Assembly: GCF_003664255.1 (NCBI RefSeq)
Contig: NZ_RCCV01000005.1
Coordinates: 62,001-126,000, forward strand
Length of the DNA: 64,000 bases
Direction: 5' to 3'
DNA from: Micromonospora sp. M71_S20
Lineage (GTDB): Bacteria > Actinomycetota > Actinomycetes > Mycobacteriales > Micromonosporaceae
The position numbers were made by a program, and so were the translations under genes. Shown here in pieces: positions 16,141 to 25,056 of the stretch. A model generated the notes under the pieces. That model did no database searches, had not been told where the DNA came from, and was given only the letters and a program-made list of their open reading frames with translations. Each line of letters begins with the position of its first letter. The stretch's first letter is position 1.

Positions 16141-17193
16141 TCACTCCTGTCGTTCGAGCAACGCGGCGTAGAGGGTCAGGCCGGGGCCGAACGCCAGCAT
16201 CACCACCCGCCGCGGCGGCGACGCGGCCCGGCGCAGCCGGTCGAGGATCAGCAGCACCGTCGGCGACGAGCAGTTGCCGTGCTCGTCCAGCGTCGCCCGC
16301 GAGGCCGCCAGGCCCTCCGGTGGCAGGGCCAACTCCCGCTCGACCACGTTCAGGATGCGCGGGCCGCCCGGGTGCACCGCCCAGCCGTCCACCCCGGACA
16401 GCGTCGAGCCGTGCCGGGCCAGCAGCCCCTCGACCAGGCCCCGGACGTGCGTCGAGAGCACCTGCGGCACCTTCGGCGACAGCCCCATCCGGAAACCGGT
16501 GTCGGTGACGTCCCAGGTCATGTGGTCGGCCGTCGAGGTGTCCGTGACGGAGGTGACCTCGCGCAGCGCGTACCCCCGGCCGCCGGGGACGACCACGGCG
16601 GCGACCGCGGCGTCCGAGAAGAGCGCGTGGGAGACGATCTGCTGAGTGTCGACCCGGGCGCTGGAGGGCTGGATGTGCAGGCTGGTCAGCTCCGCGCAGA
16701 GCAGCAGCGCGGGCCGGCCCCGGGCGGTGACGAAGTCGCTCGCCGCGCCCAGGCCCGGCAGCGCGGCGTAGCAGCCCATGTGCCCGACGAACATGCGCTG
16801 CGTGTCCGGGGCCATGCCCAGGTCCCGGGCGAGCAGGATGTCCAGCCCCGGGGTGGCGTACCCGGTGCACGAACAGACGACGAAGAGCCCGACGTCGCCG
16901 GCGGAGAGGCCGGCGGCCGTCAGCGCCCGACCCACCGCCTCCTTGCCCAGCGGCAGCGCCTCCACCTGGTAGCGGCGCATCCGCCGCTCGGTCGGCCAGT
17001 CGGAGACGTCCTCCAGCAGCGGGTTCACGGCGGCCTGCCGGCGGGTGACCCCCGAGTGGGCGAAGATCCGCTGCGCCAGCGCCCGCGTGCTGCCGGAGAA
17101 GTGCTTCGAGAAGAAGCCCTCCCACAGGTCGTCCTGCGCGGCCGACGGCGGGTGTGCCGTCCCCAGCCCCGCGATCACCGGTACGGCCACCAT
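16141..17193 (-). CDS. Type III polyketide synthase (alkylresorcinol-synthase-like)
   Basis: This 350-aa chalcone-synthase-superfamily enzyme has the complete catalytic triad. Cys141 lies in GHMGCYAALPGLGAASDF, His274 in WAVHPGGPRILN and Asn307 in DEHGNCSSPTVLL. The CHS-type GFGPGL loop is present as AFGPGLTLYAALL. It condenses an acyl starter with malonyl-CoA units. Because its neighbours encode a flavoprotein, a methyltransferase and a UbiA prenyltransferase, a long-chain alkylresorcinol or related phenolic lipid is the likely product. ATG 17193 follows gagaggtgggc and starts directly at the conserved VAVPVIAGLGTAHPP. The 38-residue upstream extension is rejected. Confidence 0.9.
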   Translation of the reverse strand: MVAVPVIAGLGTAHPPSAAQDDLWEGFFSKHFSGSTRALAQRIFAHSGVTRRQAAVNPLLEDVSDWPTERRMRRYQVEALPLGKEAVGRALTAAGLSAGDVGLFVVCSCTGYATPGLDILLARDLGMAPDTQRMFVGHMGCYAALPGLGAASDFVTARGRPALLLCAELTSLHIQPSSARVDTQQIVSHALFSDAAVAAVVVPGGRGYALREVTSVTDTSTADHMTWDVTDTGFRMGLSPKVPQVLSTHVRGLVEGLLARHGSTLSGVDGWAVHPGGPRILNVVERELALPPEGLAASRATLDEHGNCSSPTVLLILDRLRRAASPPRRVVMLAFGPGLTLYAALLERQE

Positions 17194-17300
17194 GCCCACC
17201 TCTCGTCCGGCCTTGCGCACCGGGCGGCCGAGCCCGCCCCTGGACGGGCCCCCCGCACCGTGTGCCCGCGCGTCCGCCGCCTCGGCGGACCCCCCCACGC

Positions 17301-18467
17301 TCACCAACGAGGAACCGTTCCGTCGCGGTCCGGGTCACCGCCCAGCGCGGCGACGCCGAGCCAGTCCGCGCAGACGTCCGACGTCGCCGGGTGCAGCGAG
17401 CCGCAGCGGGCGTCCCGGTAGAGCCGCTCCAGCGGATGACCCCGCCGGGTGGCGGAGGTGCCCGCCGCCTCCAGCACGGACGCCGCCACGTCGGCGGCGG
17501 TGGTGCCGGCGAGCAGCTTGGCCCGCCAGACCCAGCGGTTGGTCTCCGCGTCGCCCGGCGCCTCGTCCACCCGGCGGGCCGCCTCCGCGACCACCAGCTG
17601 GGCCGCCGCCACCGCCGCGTCGGCCCGGCCCAGGCGGGACCGGACCGCCGGCAGGCCGGCGAGGTTGCGGGCGTTCAGGTGCTCGGCCGCCGCGTCGACC
17701 GCCGCCCGGGCGACCCCGACGTAGACGGCGGCGTAGCTGGCCACCAGCCAGTGCGGCATGAGCTGGGCGACCACCAGGGCCAGCCCCTCCACGCCGCCGA
17801 GCAGCCGGTCGACCGGCACGGTCACGTCCAGGTGCAGGTCGTGCGAGGAGGTCGCGCGCATGCCGAGCGAGTCCCAGGTGGGCTCCACGGTCAGCCCGTC
17901 GCCGGCCGGCACCAGGAACTGGGAGACCACCGACTGGTCGGCGGCGCTGCGGGCGGCCACCAGGTAGCCGTCCGCGTGTCCGGCCCCGGAGCAGAACGTC
18001 TTGCTGCCCTTGAGGTGCCAACCGCCGTCGGCCGGCTCGTAGACGGTGCTGAGCTGGGAGAGCCGGGCGCCGGCGCCGCGCTCGCTCATCGCCACGGCGT
18101 ACCAGGAGCCCTGGGCGGCGGCGGTGAGCAGCCGGTCCCGGGCGGCCAGCGCCTCGTCCGGCACCCCGAGCGCCTCGGCCAGTTCCTCGGTCACCGCGCC
18201 CAGCGCACCGGTGACCGAGGCGTGCATGTTGAAGACCAGGGCCGTCGCGCCGTTGCCCCGGGCCAGCTCGGTGGCGACCGCCGCGTACTCGGCGAAGGTG
18301 GCGCCCATCCCGCCGAGGGCGGTGGGAACCATCAGGCCGAAGAGCCCGGCCTCGCGCAGGTCACGGAAGTCCTCGACCGGGAACGAGCCGTCCCGGTCGT
18401 GCTCCGCCGCCCGGGCGGCCAGCCTCGGTGCCAGGCGGCGAGCCGCCGCCAACGCGTGCTGCGTCAT
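17301..18467 (-). CDS. Acyl-CoA dehydrogenase-fold flavoprotein, probable hydroxylase
   Basis: This 388-aa protein has the three-domain acyl-CoA dehydrogenase fold. It shows an N-terminal helical domain (FRDLREAGLFGLMVPTALGG), a middle beta domain (AVAMSERGAGARLSQLSTVY, then WHLKGSKTFCSGAGHADGYL) and a C-terminal four-helix domain (LNARNLAGLPAVRSRLGRAD). The usual YEGT segment that supplies the dehydrogenase Glu is absent; the equivalent region reads RDARCGSLHPATSDV. That favours a flavin-dependent monooxygenase of this fold over a beta-oxidation dehydrogenase. Lying between the PKS and methyltransferase genes, it is the candidate that hydroxylates the resorcinol ring toward a hydroquinone. 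That role is inferred from context. Confidence 0.8.
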   Translation of the reverse strand: MTQHALAAARRLAPRLAARAAEHDRDGSFPVEDFRDLREAGLFGLMVPTALGGMGATFAEYAAVATELARGNGATALVFNMHASVTGALGAVTEELAEALGVPDEALAARDRLLTAAAQGSWYAVAMSERGAGARLSQLSTVYEPADGGWHLKGSKTFCSGAGHADGYLVAARSAADQSVVSQFLVPAGDGLTVEPTWDSLGMRATSSHDLHLDVTVPVDRLLGGVEGLALVVAQLMPHWLVASYAAVYVGVARAAVDAAAEHLNARNLAGLPAVRSRLGRADAAVAAAQLVVAEAARRVDEAPGDAETNRWVWRAKLLAGTTAADVAASVLEAAGTSATRRGHPLERLYRDARCGSLHPATSDVCADWLGVAALGGDPDRDGTVPRW

Positions 18468-18511
18468 ACAGCCCCCTTCTCGGCCCTCTCCCTACCCAGG
18501 GACGGGCACCG

Positions 18512-19285
18512 CTATCCGCTCCGCGTACCACGCCCCTGGTAGAGCACGGCGGTGGACCAGGTCGGCACGATCCGCGGCGTGGGACCAGCAGCCGTCGCGT
18601 GCGGACGGTCGCCCGGGACCGCGTACGGGCGGCCGGCGGCGCGCATCCGGCGGACCAGCCAGCCGAGCAGGCCGGGCAGCCCCGGCCTGATGCCCCGCAG
18701 GCGCAGGTCGACCCCGTGCCGGGCGCACTCCGCCACCAGCTCCCGGGCGTCCACGAACAACCGTGGATCGTGGATCCCCTTCGGCACCGTCGGCAGCCGC
18801 TCGGCGATCCGCACGGCCAGCAGCCGGCTCAGCGCCGTGTCGTTCAACGTGTCCAGGACCAGCAGGCCGCCGGGCCGCAGCAGCCGGCACGCCTCGGCCA
18901 CCGCGCGCCGCCAGTCCGGCACGTGCTCCAGCAACTCGCCCGCGGCGACCACGTCGGCGCAGCCGTCGGCCAGCGGTACGGCGGTGACGTCGCCGTTGAC
19001 GGCGGTCACCCCGTGCGCGGCGGCCTGCTCCAGGGCCGACCGGGTGAGGTCGACGCCCACGTGCCGGTAGCCCTTGCCGGCCAGGTGCGGGGCGAGCAGC
19101 CCGGCGCCGCAACCGAGGTCGACGAGGAGGGCGCCGGGGCGGGCGGCCGTCGGCACCAGGGCCGCGCGGGCCTCGGCCAGCCAGTGCAGCATCGCGAACG
19201 CGCCGTCCGGCCGCCACCACTCGCCGGCCAGGTCGTCGTACTGGCGCGGATCGTTGCGTGGCAGGGTGCGGCCCGCGTCTGGCAT
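18512..19285 (-). CDS. UbiG-like class I SAM-dependent methyltransferase
   Basis: This 257-aa methyltransferase resembles UbiG/Coq3 O-methyltransferases. It has an N-terminal DPRQYDDLAGEWWRPDGAF, which matches the UbiG YDDLAxEWW signature. SAM motif I is LVDLGCGAGLLAPHLAGKG (from about residue 54), the acidic post-I residue is in VGVDLT, and motif II/III regions are GELLEHVPDWRRAVAEACRL and LLRPGGLLVLDTLN. It probably O-methylates the phenolic product of the adjacent PKS pathway. It is transcribed ahead of the flavoprotein and PKS genes (44 bp and 107 bp spacers) and diverges from the UbiA prenyltransferase, with 45 bp between their starts. Confidence 0.85.
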   Translation of the reverse strand: MPDAGRTLPRNDPRQYDDLAGEWWRPDGAFAMLHWLAEARAALVPTAARPGALLVDLGCGAGLLAPHLAGKGYRHVGVDLTRSALEQAAAHGVTAVNGDVTAVPLADGCADVVAAGELLEHVPDWRRAVAEACRLLRPGGLLVLDTLNDTALSRLLAVRIAERLPTVPKGIHDPRLFVDARELVAECARHGVDLRLRGIRPGLPGLLGWLVRRMRAAGRPYAVPGDRPHATAAGPTPRIVPTWSTAVLYQGRGTRSG

Positions 19286-19330
19286 GGACCGAGCGTGGCA
19301 CGACTGCCCGGTAACGACCAGACTTTCCTC

Positions 19331-20170
19331 ATGTCGCCAACGGTGCTAGGGCTGGTCAGGGCGAGTCACCCGGAGCCGGCCGCCGCGGTCACCACGGTGG
19401 CCGGGCTGCTGGCGTGGGGCGTCGGGCACCGGCCGGGCGGGGTCCTCGCCGTGGTGCTCACCGTGGCGGCCAGCCAGCTCGCCGTCGGCTGGGCCAACGA
19501 CGCGCTCGACGCCGACCGGGACGCCACGGTGGGGCGTACCGACAAACCGGTCGCCGCCGGCGCGGTCGGTCGGCGCGCGACGGCCGTGGCCGCGGCGGTG
19601 GCCGCGCTCGCCACCCCGGCGCTGGCGCTGGCCACCGGCCCGACCGCCGCGCTCTGCGCCACCCTCGGGCTGGTCTCCGCGCTGCTCTACGACTGGCCGC
19701 TGAAGTCGACCCCGGTCTCGGTGCTGCCCTACGCGGTCTCCTTCGGTTCGCTGCCCGCCTTCGTGGTGCTGGCGCTGCCCGGGGCGGTCCTGCCGCCGGT
19801 CTGGCTGGTCGCCGCGGCGGCCTGCCTGGGCGCGGGGGCGCACTTCGCCAACGTCCTGCCCGACCTGGCCGACGACGCCCGGACGGGGGTGCGCGGGCTG
19901 CCGCACCGGCTCGGATCGGCCGGCAGCCGGGCCGCCGCCGCGCTGCTGCTGCTCGCGGCGACCGCCACGCTGGTCCTCGGGCCGCCCGGGCCGCCGTCGG
20001 GGGTCGGACTCGCCGCGGTCGCGGCCGCCGTCGTGGTGCCGCCGCTGAGCTGGTACGCGGGCCGCGCCGCCGCCCGGGCCGGGGGCCGGCAGGTGGCCGC
20101 CTTCCGGGCCGTGATGCTGGTCGCCCTCATCGACGTCGTCCTGCTGGTCACGAGCGGCCGACTGGTGTGA
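19331..20170 (+). CDS. UbiA-family prenyltransferase
   Basis: This 279-aa polytopic membrane protein has about eight hydrophobic helices. It carries the two Asp-rich prenyl-diphosphate/Mg2+ motifs of UbiA enzymes: NDALDADRDATVGRTDKP (from residue 56) and NVLPDLADDARTG (about 176-188). The LYDWPLKSTPVS loop between them is also typical. It transfers an isoprenoid chain to an aromatic acceptor. With the PKS, UbiG-like and flavoprotein genes next door, the acceptor is probably an alkylated (methoxy)hydroquinone or resorcinol. ATG 19331 begins the conserved membrane domain; the frame is open far upstream antisense to the methyltransferase gene, which is not coding here. Confidence 0.88.
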   Translation: MSPTVLGLVRASHPEPAAAVTTVAGLLAWGVGHRPGGVLAVVLTVAASQLAVGWANDALDADRDATVGRTDKPVAAGAVGRRATAVAAAVAALATPALALATGPTAALCATLGLVSALLYDWPLKSTPVSVLPYAVSFGSLPAFVVLALPGAVLPPVWLVAAAACLGAGAHFANVLPDLADDARTGVRGLPHRLGSAGSRAAAALLLLAATATLVLGPPGPPSGVGLAAVAAAVVVPPLSWYAGRAAARAGGRQVAAFRAVMLVALIDVVLLVTSGRLV

Positions 20171-20309
20171 GGCGCGCCCCCTCGGGTGCCATCTCCGGGT
20201 CGGCGTGCGGGGGTCGATCAGGCCCAACTACCCTGGAGCGCGGTCTGCGCGGGCATGGCCACCACGCCCGGCGTGAGCACCGGGTGGGATCGTGACGAGG
20301 AGGACCGAC

Positions 20310-21059
20310 GTGACGCGCTCGATCAGGGGTTCCCGGCGGGCGGCCCTGCTGCTGTCCGGGATGGCCGCGGCGACCGGGCTGCTGCTGTCCGGCTGCGGCG
20401 CCGGCCAGGTCTCCGAGACCGCCAACAAGGAGCCGTCGGTCCAGGGCGTCAACCTGTCGGCCCGCAACGGCGAGTACGCGGTCCGCGGCCTGCTGCTCGA
20501 CTTCCCCGGCACCGAGGGCTACAAGACGGGCGCCGACGCCGTCCTGAACGCCGTGATCTACAACGACTCGCGAAACCCGGTCACCGTGACCGTGACCACC
20601 GACAGCGCCCGCGAGGTCGTGATCACCGGCGCCGGCGCCACCGCCAGCCCGTCGGCGTCCCCGAGCGGATCGCCGTCGCCGAGCGCCCCGGAGAGCCCGG
20701 CGGCCCCCGAGAGCCCCGGCGCCTCCGAGAGCCCCTCGGGGTCGGCCAGCCCGAGCGCCCCGGAGAGCCCGGCGGCTCCGGAGAGCCCGGCCGCGCCGGC
20801 CGGCGAGCCGGCCCGGATCGAGATCCCGCCGCTGAGCTACGTGCAGCTCAACACCGGGTCCGACCGGGTCCTCCGGCTCATCGGCCTGAACGAGTCGCTG
20901 CGCTCCGGCCAGAACGTCTTCGTGACCTTCGACTTCGGCAACGGCGTCACGGTCACCGGCCCCGCGCCCGTCGCCGTGCCGCTCACCCCCGCCGCGCCCC
21001 CGTCGCCGATCATCGAGCGTGAGGGCGGCTACGAGGGCCAGGAGGACGGCGGCCACTGA
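20310..21059 (+). CDS. LpqE-like lipoprotein
   Basis: The 249-aa product has a lipoprotein signal peptide ending in the lipobox LLLSGC (Cys about residue 28). The mature part has an N-terminal beta domain (NLSARNGEYAVRGLLLDFPG, then LNAVIYNDSRNPVTVTVTT) and a low-complexity Pro/Ser/Glu insert of repeated APESPAAPESP at about 120-170. A second beta stretch follows (IEIPPLSYVQLNTGSDRVLR, QNVFVTFDFGNGVTVTGPAP). It should be anchored on the outer face of the membrane. GTG 20310 is preceded by aggaggaccgac, better than the GTG 18 bp upstream. Its position just before radA-disA matches lpqE (Rv3584) in M. tuberculosis. The function is unknown, although the copper-chaperone-like fold of LpqE is possible. 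Confidence 0.75.
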   Translation: MTRSIRGSRRAALLLSGMAAATGLLLSGCGAGQVSETANKEPSVQGVNLSARNGEYAVRGLLLDFPGTEGYKTGADAVLNAVIYNDSRNPVTVTVTTDSAREVVITGAGATASPSASPSGSPSPSAPESPAAPESPGASESPSGSASPSAPESPAAPESPAAPAGEPARIEIPPLSYVQLNTGSDRVLRLIGLNESLRSGQNVFVTFDFGNGVTVTGPAPVAVPLTPAAPPSPIIEREGGYEGQEDGGH

Positions 21060-21080
21060 CCCCGCCCCTCGACGATCGAC

Positions 21081-21120
21081 GACACCGTCGGCGTGGTGAC
21101 CGCCACGCCGACGGTGTCTT
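21081..21120 (+). terminator. Intrinsic terminator of the LpqE-like gene
   Basis: A perfect 16-bp stem (gacaccgtcggcgtgg at 21081-21096 and its complement at 21103-21118) encloses a 6-nt loop and is followed by ttcgtcgt, 21 bp after the stop. It separates the lipoprotein gene from radA. Confidence 0.8.
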
Positions 21121-21148
21121 CGTCGTACCGGGGGACTAACGTCCCAAT

Positions 21149-22603
21149 GTGACCACCTCCCGATCGACCTCCCCCCGCGCCGGCGGGGCCGGCGGGCGCG
21201 GCCGCGCCGGCGCCCGGGAGCCCCGGCCGGCCTACGAGTGCGACGCCTGCGGGCACCAGCCGCCGAAGTGGGTCGGGCGCTGCCCGGAGTGCGGCGAGTG
21301 GGGCTCGGTGGTCGAATGCACGGTCACCGGCCCGACGGTCTCCGGAAAGGTGGTCAGCTCCCGGATGCCGGCCGAGCCGGCCCGGCCGATCGCCACCATC
21401 AGCGCCGCGCCTGCACGGGCCCGCCCCACCGGGGTGAGCGAGCTCGACAGGGTCCTCGGCGGCGGCCTGGTCCCCGGCGCGGTGGTGCTGCTCGCCGGCG
21501 AGCCGGGGGTCGGCAAGTCCACCCTGCTGCTCGACGTGGCCCAGCACTGGGCCGCCGGCGCCGGCAGCCCCTCCCTGGTGGTCAGCGGCGAGGAGTCGGT
21601 CAGCCAGGTCCGGCTGCGCGCGGAGCGGATGGGCGCCCTGCACGACCAGCTCTACCTCGCGGCCGAGAGCGACCTCGCCGCGGTGCTCGGCCACCTCGAC
21701 GCCGTCAAGCCGGGCCTGCTGGTGCTCGACTCGGTGCAGACCATCTCCACCAACAACGCCGAGGGGGTGTCGGGCGGGGTGACCCAGGTGCGGGCGGTCA
21801 CCGCTGCCCTGGTCTCGGTGGCCAAGGAGCGCGGCATCGCCACCGTGCTGGTCGGCCACGTCACCAAGGACGGCCAGGTGGCCGGTCCCCGGGTGCTGGA
21901 GCACCTGGTCGACGTGGTGCTGCACTTCGAGGGCGACAAGCACTCGTCGCTGCGCATGGTGCGCGGCGTGAAGAACCGGTTCGGCGCCGCCGACGAGGTC
22001 GGTTGCTTCGAGATGCACGAGGGCGGCATCAGCAGCCTGGCCGACCCGTCGGGGCTCTTCCTGACCCGCTATTCGGAGCCGGTGCCCGGCACCTGCGTCA
22101 CGGTGGCGATGGAGGGGCGCCGGGCCCTGGTCACCGAGGTGCAGGCGCTGATCGGCGCGACCGTGGCCGGCTCGCCCCGGCGGACGGTCTCGGGGCTCGA
22201 CTCGGCCCGCCTGGCGATGGTGCTGGCGGTGCTCCAGCGCCGCACCGAACGCCTGACCCTGCACGACCGGGAGGTCTTCGCGGCCACCGTCGGCGGCATC
22301 CGGGTGGTGGAGCCGGCGGCCGACCTCGCCGTGGCCCTCGCCGTCGCCTCGGGCGGGCTCAACCTGGCCATCGCGCCGCACCTGGTGGCCATCGGCGAGG
22401 TCGGCCTGACCGGCGAGGTGCGCCGCGTCGGCGCGGTGCCGCGCCGGCTGGCCGAGGCGGCCCGGCTCGGGTTCCGGCTCGCGCTGGTGCCGACCGGCTG
22501 CGGCCCCGAGAGCACCGGCGTCACGCCCGAGCACATGCGGGTGATCGAGGTGACCGACGTGCGTTCGGCGCTCCAGGCCGTCGCCCGGGCGTCCGCCGAG
22601 TGA
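21149..22603 (+). CDS. radA: DNA repair/branch-migration protein RadA (Sms)
   Basis: This 484-aa RecA-superfamily ATPase processes recombination intermediates. The N-terminal zinc finger has C31/C34 and C45/C48 (CDAC...CPEC). The Walker A loop GEPGVGKSTLL has Lys123, and LLVLDSVQTI is the Walker B strand. The RadA-specific KNRFG motif begins at Lys275. A C-terminal Lon-protease-like domain (VQALIGATVAGSPRRTVSGL onward, ending in HMRVIEVTDVRSALQA) completes the family architecture. The start is GTG 21149. It lies 136 bp upstream of disA on the same strand; this radA-disA pairing is widely conserved and links recombination to c-di-AMP signalling. Confidence 0.96.
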   Translation: MTTSRSTSPRAGGAGGRGRAGAREPRPAYECDACGHQPPKWVGRCPECGEWGSVVECTVTGPTVSGKVVSSRMPAEPARPIATISAAPARARPTGVSELDRVLGGGLVPGAVVLLAGEPGVGKSTLLLDVAQHWAAGAGSPSLVVSGEESVSQVRLRAERMGALHDQLYLAAESDLAAVLGHLDAVKPGLLVLDSVQTISTNNAEGVSGGVTQVRAVTAALVSVAKERGIATVLVGHVTKDGQVAGPRVLEHLVDVVLHFEGDKHSSLRMVRGVKNRFGAADEVGCFEMHEGGISSLADPSGLFLTRYSEPVPGTCVTVAMEGRRALVTEVQALIGATVAGSPRRTVSGLDSARLAMVLAVLQRRTERLTLHDREVFAATVGGIRVVEPAADLAVALAVASGGLNLAIAPHLVAIGEVGLTGEVRRVGAVPRRLAEAARLGFRLALVPTGCGPESTGVTPEHMRVIEVTDVRSALQAVARASAE

Positions 22604-22739
22604 GCGCCGGCGGCGGTCGGCGGAACGTCCGACCCGAAACCGGACAGCCCGGACTCCGATCCACGGTCCGGGCGAGGCGGGGCATCGTGACACATCACAG
22701 TAACCACGACAGCACCCACCGCAGGGCAGTCCGTAGACT

Positions 22740-23927
22740 GTGCCCGTGCCGATCGACCGCGACACCACCAAGCCCGCCGGCGCGACACCCCACGCCCGCA
22801 CCGGCGCCGTGGGCTCGCCCGCCCGCCCGATCAGCGTGAGCGTGACCGGCGGCGCCGGGGGCGCCGGCGACCCGCTGCGGGCGAACCTGGCCCTGATGGC
22901 CCCGGGCACCGCGCTGCGCGACGGCCTCGAGCGCATCCTGCGCGGCCGGACGGGCGCATTGATCGTCCTCGGCTACGACAAGGTGGTCGAGGGTCTCTGC
23001 ACCGGCGGGTTCCCGCTCGACGTCGAGTTCTCCGCCACCCGGGTGCGGGAGCTGTGCAAGATGGACGGCGCGGTCGTGCTCTCCAGCGACGGCACCCGCA
23101 TCGTGCGGGCCGCCGTGCACCTGATGCCCGACCCCACCATCCCGACCGAGGAGTCCGGCACCCGGCACCGCACGGCGGAGCGGGTCGCCCGCCAGACGGG
23201 CTACCCGGTGATCTCGGTCAGCCAGTCGATGCGGATCATCAGCCTCTACGTCAACGGCCAGCGGCACGTGCTGGACGACTCGGCGGCGATCCTGTCCCGC
23301 GCCAACCAGGCGCTCGCCACGCTCGAGCGCTACAAGCTGCGGCTCGACGAGGTCTCCGGCACCCTGTCCGCGCTGGAGATCGAGGACCTGGTCACCGTAC
23401 GGGACGCGGTCGCGGTGGTGCAGCGGCTGGAGATGGTCCGCCGGATCGCCGACGAGATCGCCGGCTACGTGGTGGAGCTGGGCACCGACGGTCGCCTGCT
23501 GGCCCTCCAGCTCGACGAGCTGATGGCCGGCGTCGACGCCGACCGCACCCTGGTGATCCGGGACTACCTGCCGGCCGGCCGGAAGTCCCGCACCCTCGAC
23601 GAGGCCCTGGTGGAGCTGGACCTGCTCGGCGCGACCGAGCTGATCGACCTGGTCGCGGTCGCCAAGGCGATCGGCTACCCGGCCGCGTCCGACGCGCTCG
23701 ACGCGGCCGTCAGCCCGCGCGGGTTCCGGCTGCTGGCGAAGGTGCCCCGGCTGCCGGTGGCCGTGGTCGACCGCCTCGTCGTGCACTTCGGCAGCCTCCA
23801 GCGGCTGCTGGGCGCCACGGTCGAGGATCTCCAGGCCGTCGAGGGGGTCGGCGACGCCCGCGCCCGGGGCGTCCGCGAGGGGCTGTCCCGGCTCGCCGAG
23901 GCGTCGATCCTCGAACGCTACGTCTGA
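22740..23927 (+). CDS. disA: DNA integrity scanning diadenylate cyclase DisA
   Basis: This 395-aa protein makes c-di-AMP from two ATP and scans DNA for branched structures. The N-terminal DAC domain carries the catalytic DGA motif at Asp109 ([10 protein letters not shown]) and the RHR motif at 142-144 ([15 protein letters not shown]). A helical linker follows ([20 protein letters not shown]), then a C-terminal helix-hairpin-helix DNA-binding region with [21 protein letters not shown] 40-residue N-terminal extension is longer than in Bacillus DisA. The start is GTG 22740, with a second GTG two codons on; neither has a strong ribosome-binding site. It is probably the only c-di-AMP synthase of this organism, as is usual in actinobacteria. 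Confidence 0.96.
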   Translation: MPVPIDRDTTKPAGATPHARTGAVGSPARPISVSVTGGAGGAGDPLRANLALMAPGTALRDGLERILRGRTGALIVLGYDKVVEGLCTGGFPLDVEFSATRVRELCKMDGAVVLSSDGTRIVRAAVHLMPDPTIPTEESGTRHRTAERVARQTGYPVISVSQSMRIISLYVNGQRHVLDDSAAILSRANQALATLERYKLRLDEVSGTLSALEIEDLVTVRDAVAVVQRLEMVRRIADEIAGYVVELGTDGRLLALQLDELMAGVDADRTLVIRDYLPAGRKSRTLDEALVELDLLGATELIDLVAVAKAIGYPAASDALDAAVSPRGFRLLAKVPRLPVAVVDRLVVHFGSLQRLLGATVEDLQAVEGVGDARARGVREGLSRLAEASILERYV

Positions 23928-23974
23928 CCCGGCCCGGTACGCCGGCCGCCGACCCGGTCCCCCACGCCCCACAG

Positions 23975-24068
23975 CACCGGCTCCCGGCCGCGCCGCTACC
24001 GCCGGCCTGGTCCCGCCAGGGCACGGCTCCCGGCCGCGCCCGCCGCCGCTGGCCCGGTCCCGTCAGGG
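23975..24068. repeat. Two tandem imperfect 47-bp direct repeats after disA
   Basis: Units at 23975-24021 and 24022-24068 both read caccggctcccggccgcgcc-like, then ...ctgg(c)cccgt/gcc aggg. They differ at about 10 positions, and a third, more diverged unit follows from 24069 (tgatggttccagcgccgcgc). They lie in the 234-bp gap between the convergent disA and the membrane-anchored unknown. They probably reflect slippage or tandem duplication in non-coding DNA. Confidence 0.6.
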
Positions 24069-24161
24069 TGATGGTTCCAGCGCCGCGCCCGCCATCGTCG
24101 TCCGGCGGTCGGGGGGTCCGCCCTGTCCGGTCGACCGCGCAGCGGCCCGGCCCACGGCTGC

Positions 24162-24908
24162 TCAGCCGGTGACGGTGAGCTTGACCGGCTCGCTGAGCTT
24201 GGTGCCAACCCGGGCGTAGACCTGGTAGGTGCCGACCGGCGGGTTGGGGCCCGCCGCCACGCCGTTGGCGCACTTGGTGGTGTCGCGGCCGTTCCAACCC
24301 ACCTGGTAGGAGCGTTCGAAGCCCGGGGTGAAGGACTGCACGTCGGCGCCCTGGGCGGTGCCGCACGTGTCGGACGACCAGATCTTCTCCGCCCCCGACT
24401 TGATGAACAGCTCCTGCACGGAGGCGCCGACGTCGCGGCTGCACGTCCGCTCGGACCGATTCTTGATCTTGAGTTGCAGGTCCACGACGGCCCCGCGCAC
24501 CACAGAGGCGGGCTGGGCCACCGGGGTCACCGTGATCTCGGCGTCCGTGCAGGTGCCGTCTCCGGCGGCCGGCACCACGGGCGCCACCGGCGGCGAATCG
24601 GTGGCGACCGAACCACCCGGCGGGTCACCGGCGGAACCACCCGACGGTTCACCGGCGTCAGGGCCACCGGCCGCGCCCGGCGAGGGCCCCCCGGTCTGCG
24701 GGGCGAGCACCGAGCCGGTGGGCTCCGGCGAGGCACCGGACGACGTCGCGCCCGGAGTGGGCTGCGCGTCACCGCCCTTGTTCGCGTTCCGGTCCGATCC
24801 GGTGCACGAATAGAGCAGGACAATCAGGAAGAGGAGCCCCGCTCCGAGTACGACGGCGCGACGCCGCCAGTAAACGGCGGGTGGCAGGGGGCCGACCGTC
24901 AGACGCAT
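24162..24908 (-). CDS. Membrane-anchored extracytoplasmic protein of unknown function
   Basis: This 248-aa protein has an N-terminal anchor (AVVLGAGLLFLIVLLYSC, about 19-36). A disordered Pro/Gly/Ser linker runs to about residue 115, and a C-terminal Ig-like beta domain of about 125 residues follows. That domain reads CTDAEITVTPVAQPASVVRG, VDLQLKIKNRSERTCSRDVG and VGTYQVYARVGTKLSEPVKL, with four Cys that could form two disulfides. It is convergent with disA. The same place in M. tuberculosis is occupied by the membrane protein Rv3587c, so it is a positional counterpart within a conserved block. No function is known. Confidence 0.7.
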   Translation of the reverse strand: MRLTVGPLPPAVYWRRRAVVLGAGLLFLIVLLYSCTGSDRNANKGGDAQPTPGATSSGASPEPTGSVLAPQTGGPSPGAAGGPDAGEPSGGSAGDPPGGSVATDSPPVAPVVPAAGDGTCTDAEITVTPVAQPASVVRGAVVDLQLKIKNRSERTCSRDVGASVQELFIKSGAEKIWSSDTCGTAQGADVQSFTPGFERSYQVGWNGRDTTKCANGVAAGPNPPVGTYQVYARVGTKLSEPVKLTVTG

Positions 24909-25056
24909 GATGCCCCCACCGTAGCGGCGCGGGGCACGTCAGCCCCGCACGACGCGCCGAGTCGTCCGTGGCTCACCGCACCGACCGTCCACATGCGACG
25001 GCTCCGCCTGCCGACCGTGTCCCGCCGACGACGCTGGGTAGCCGCGCCGCCGCCAC

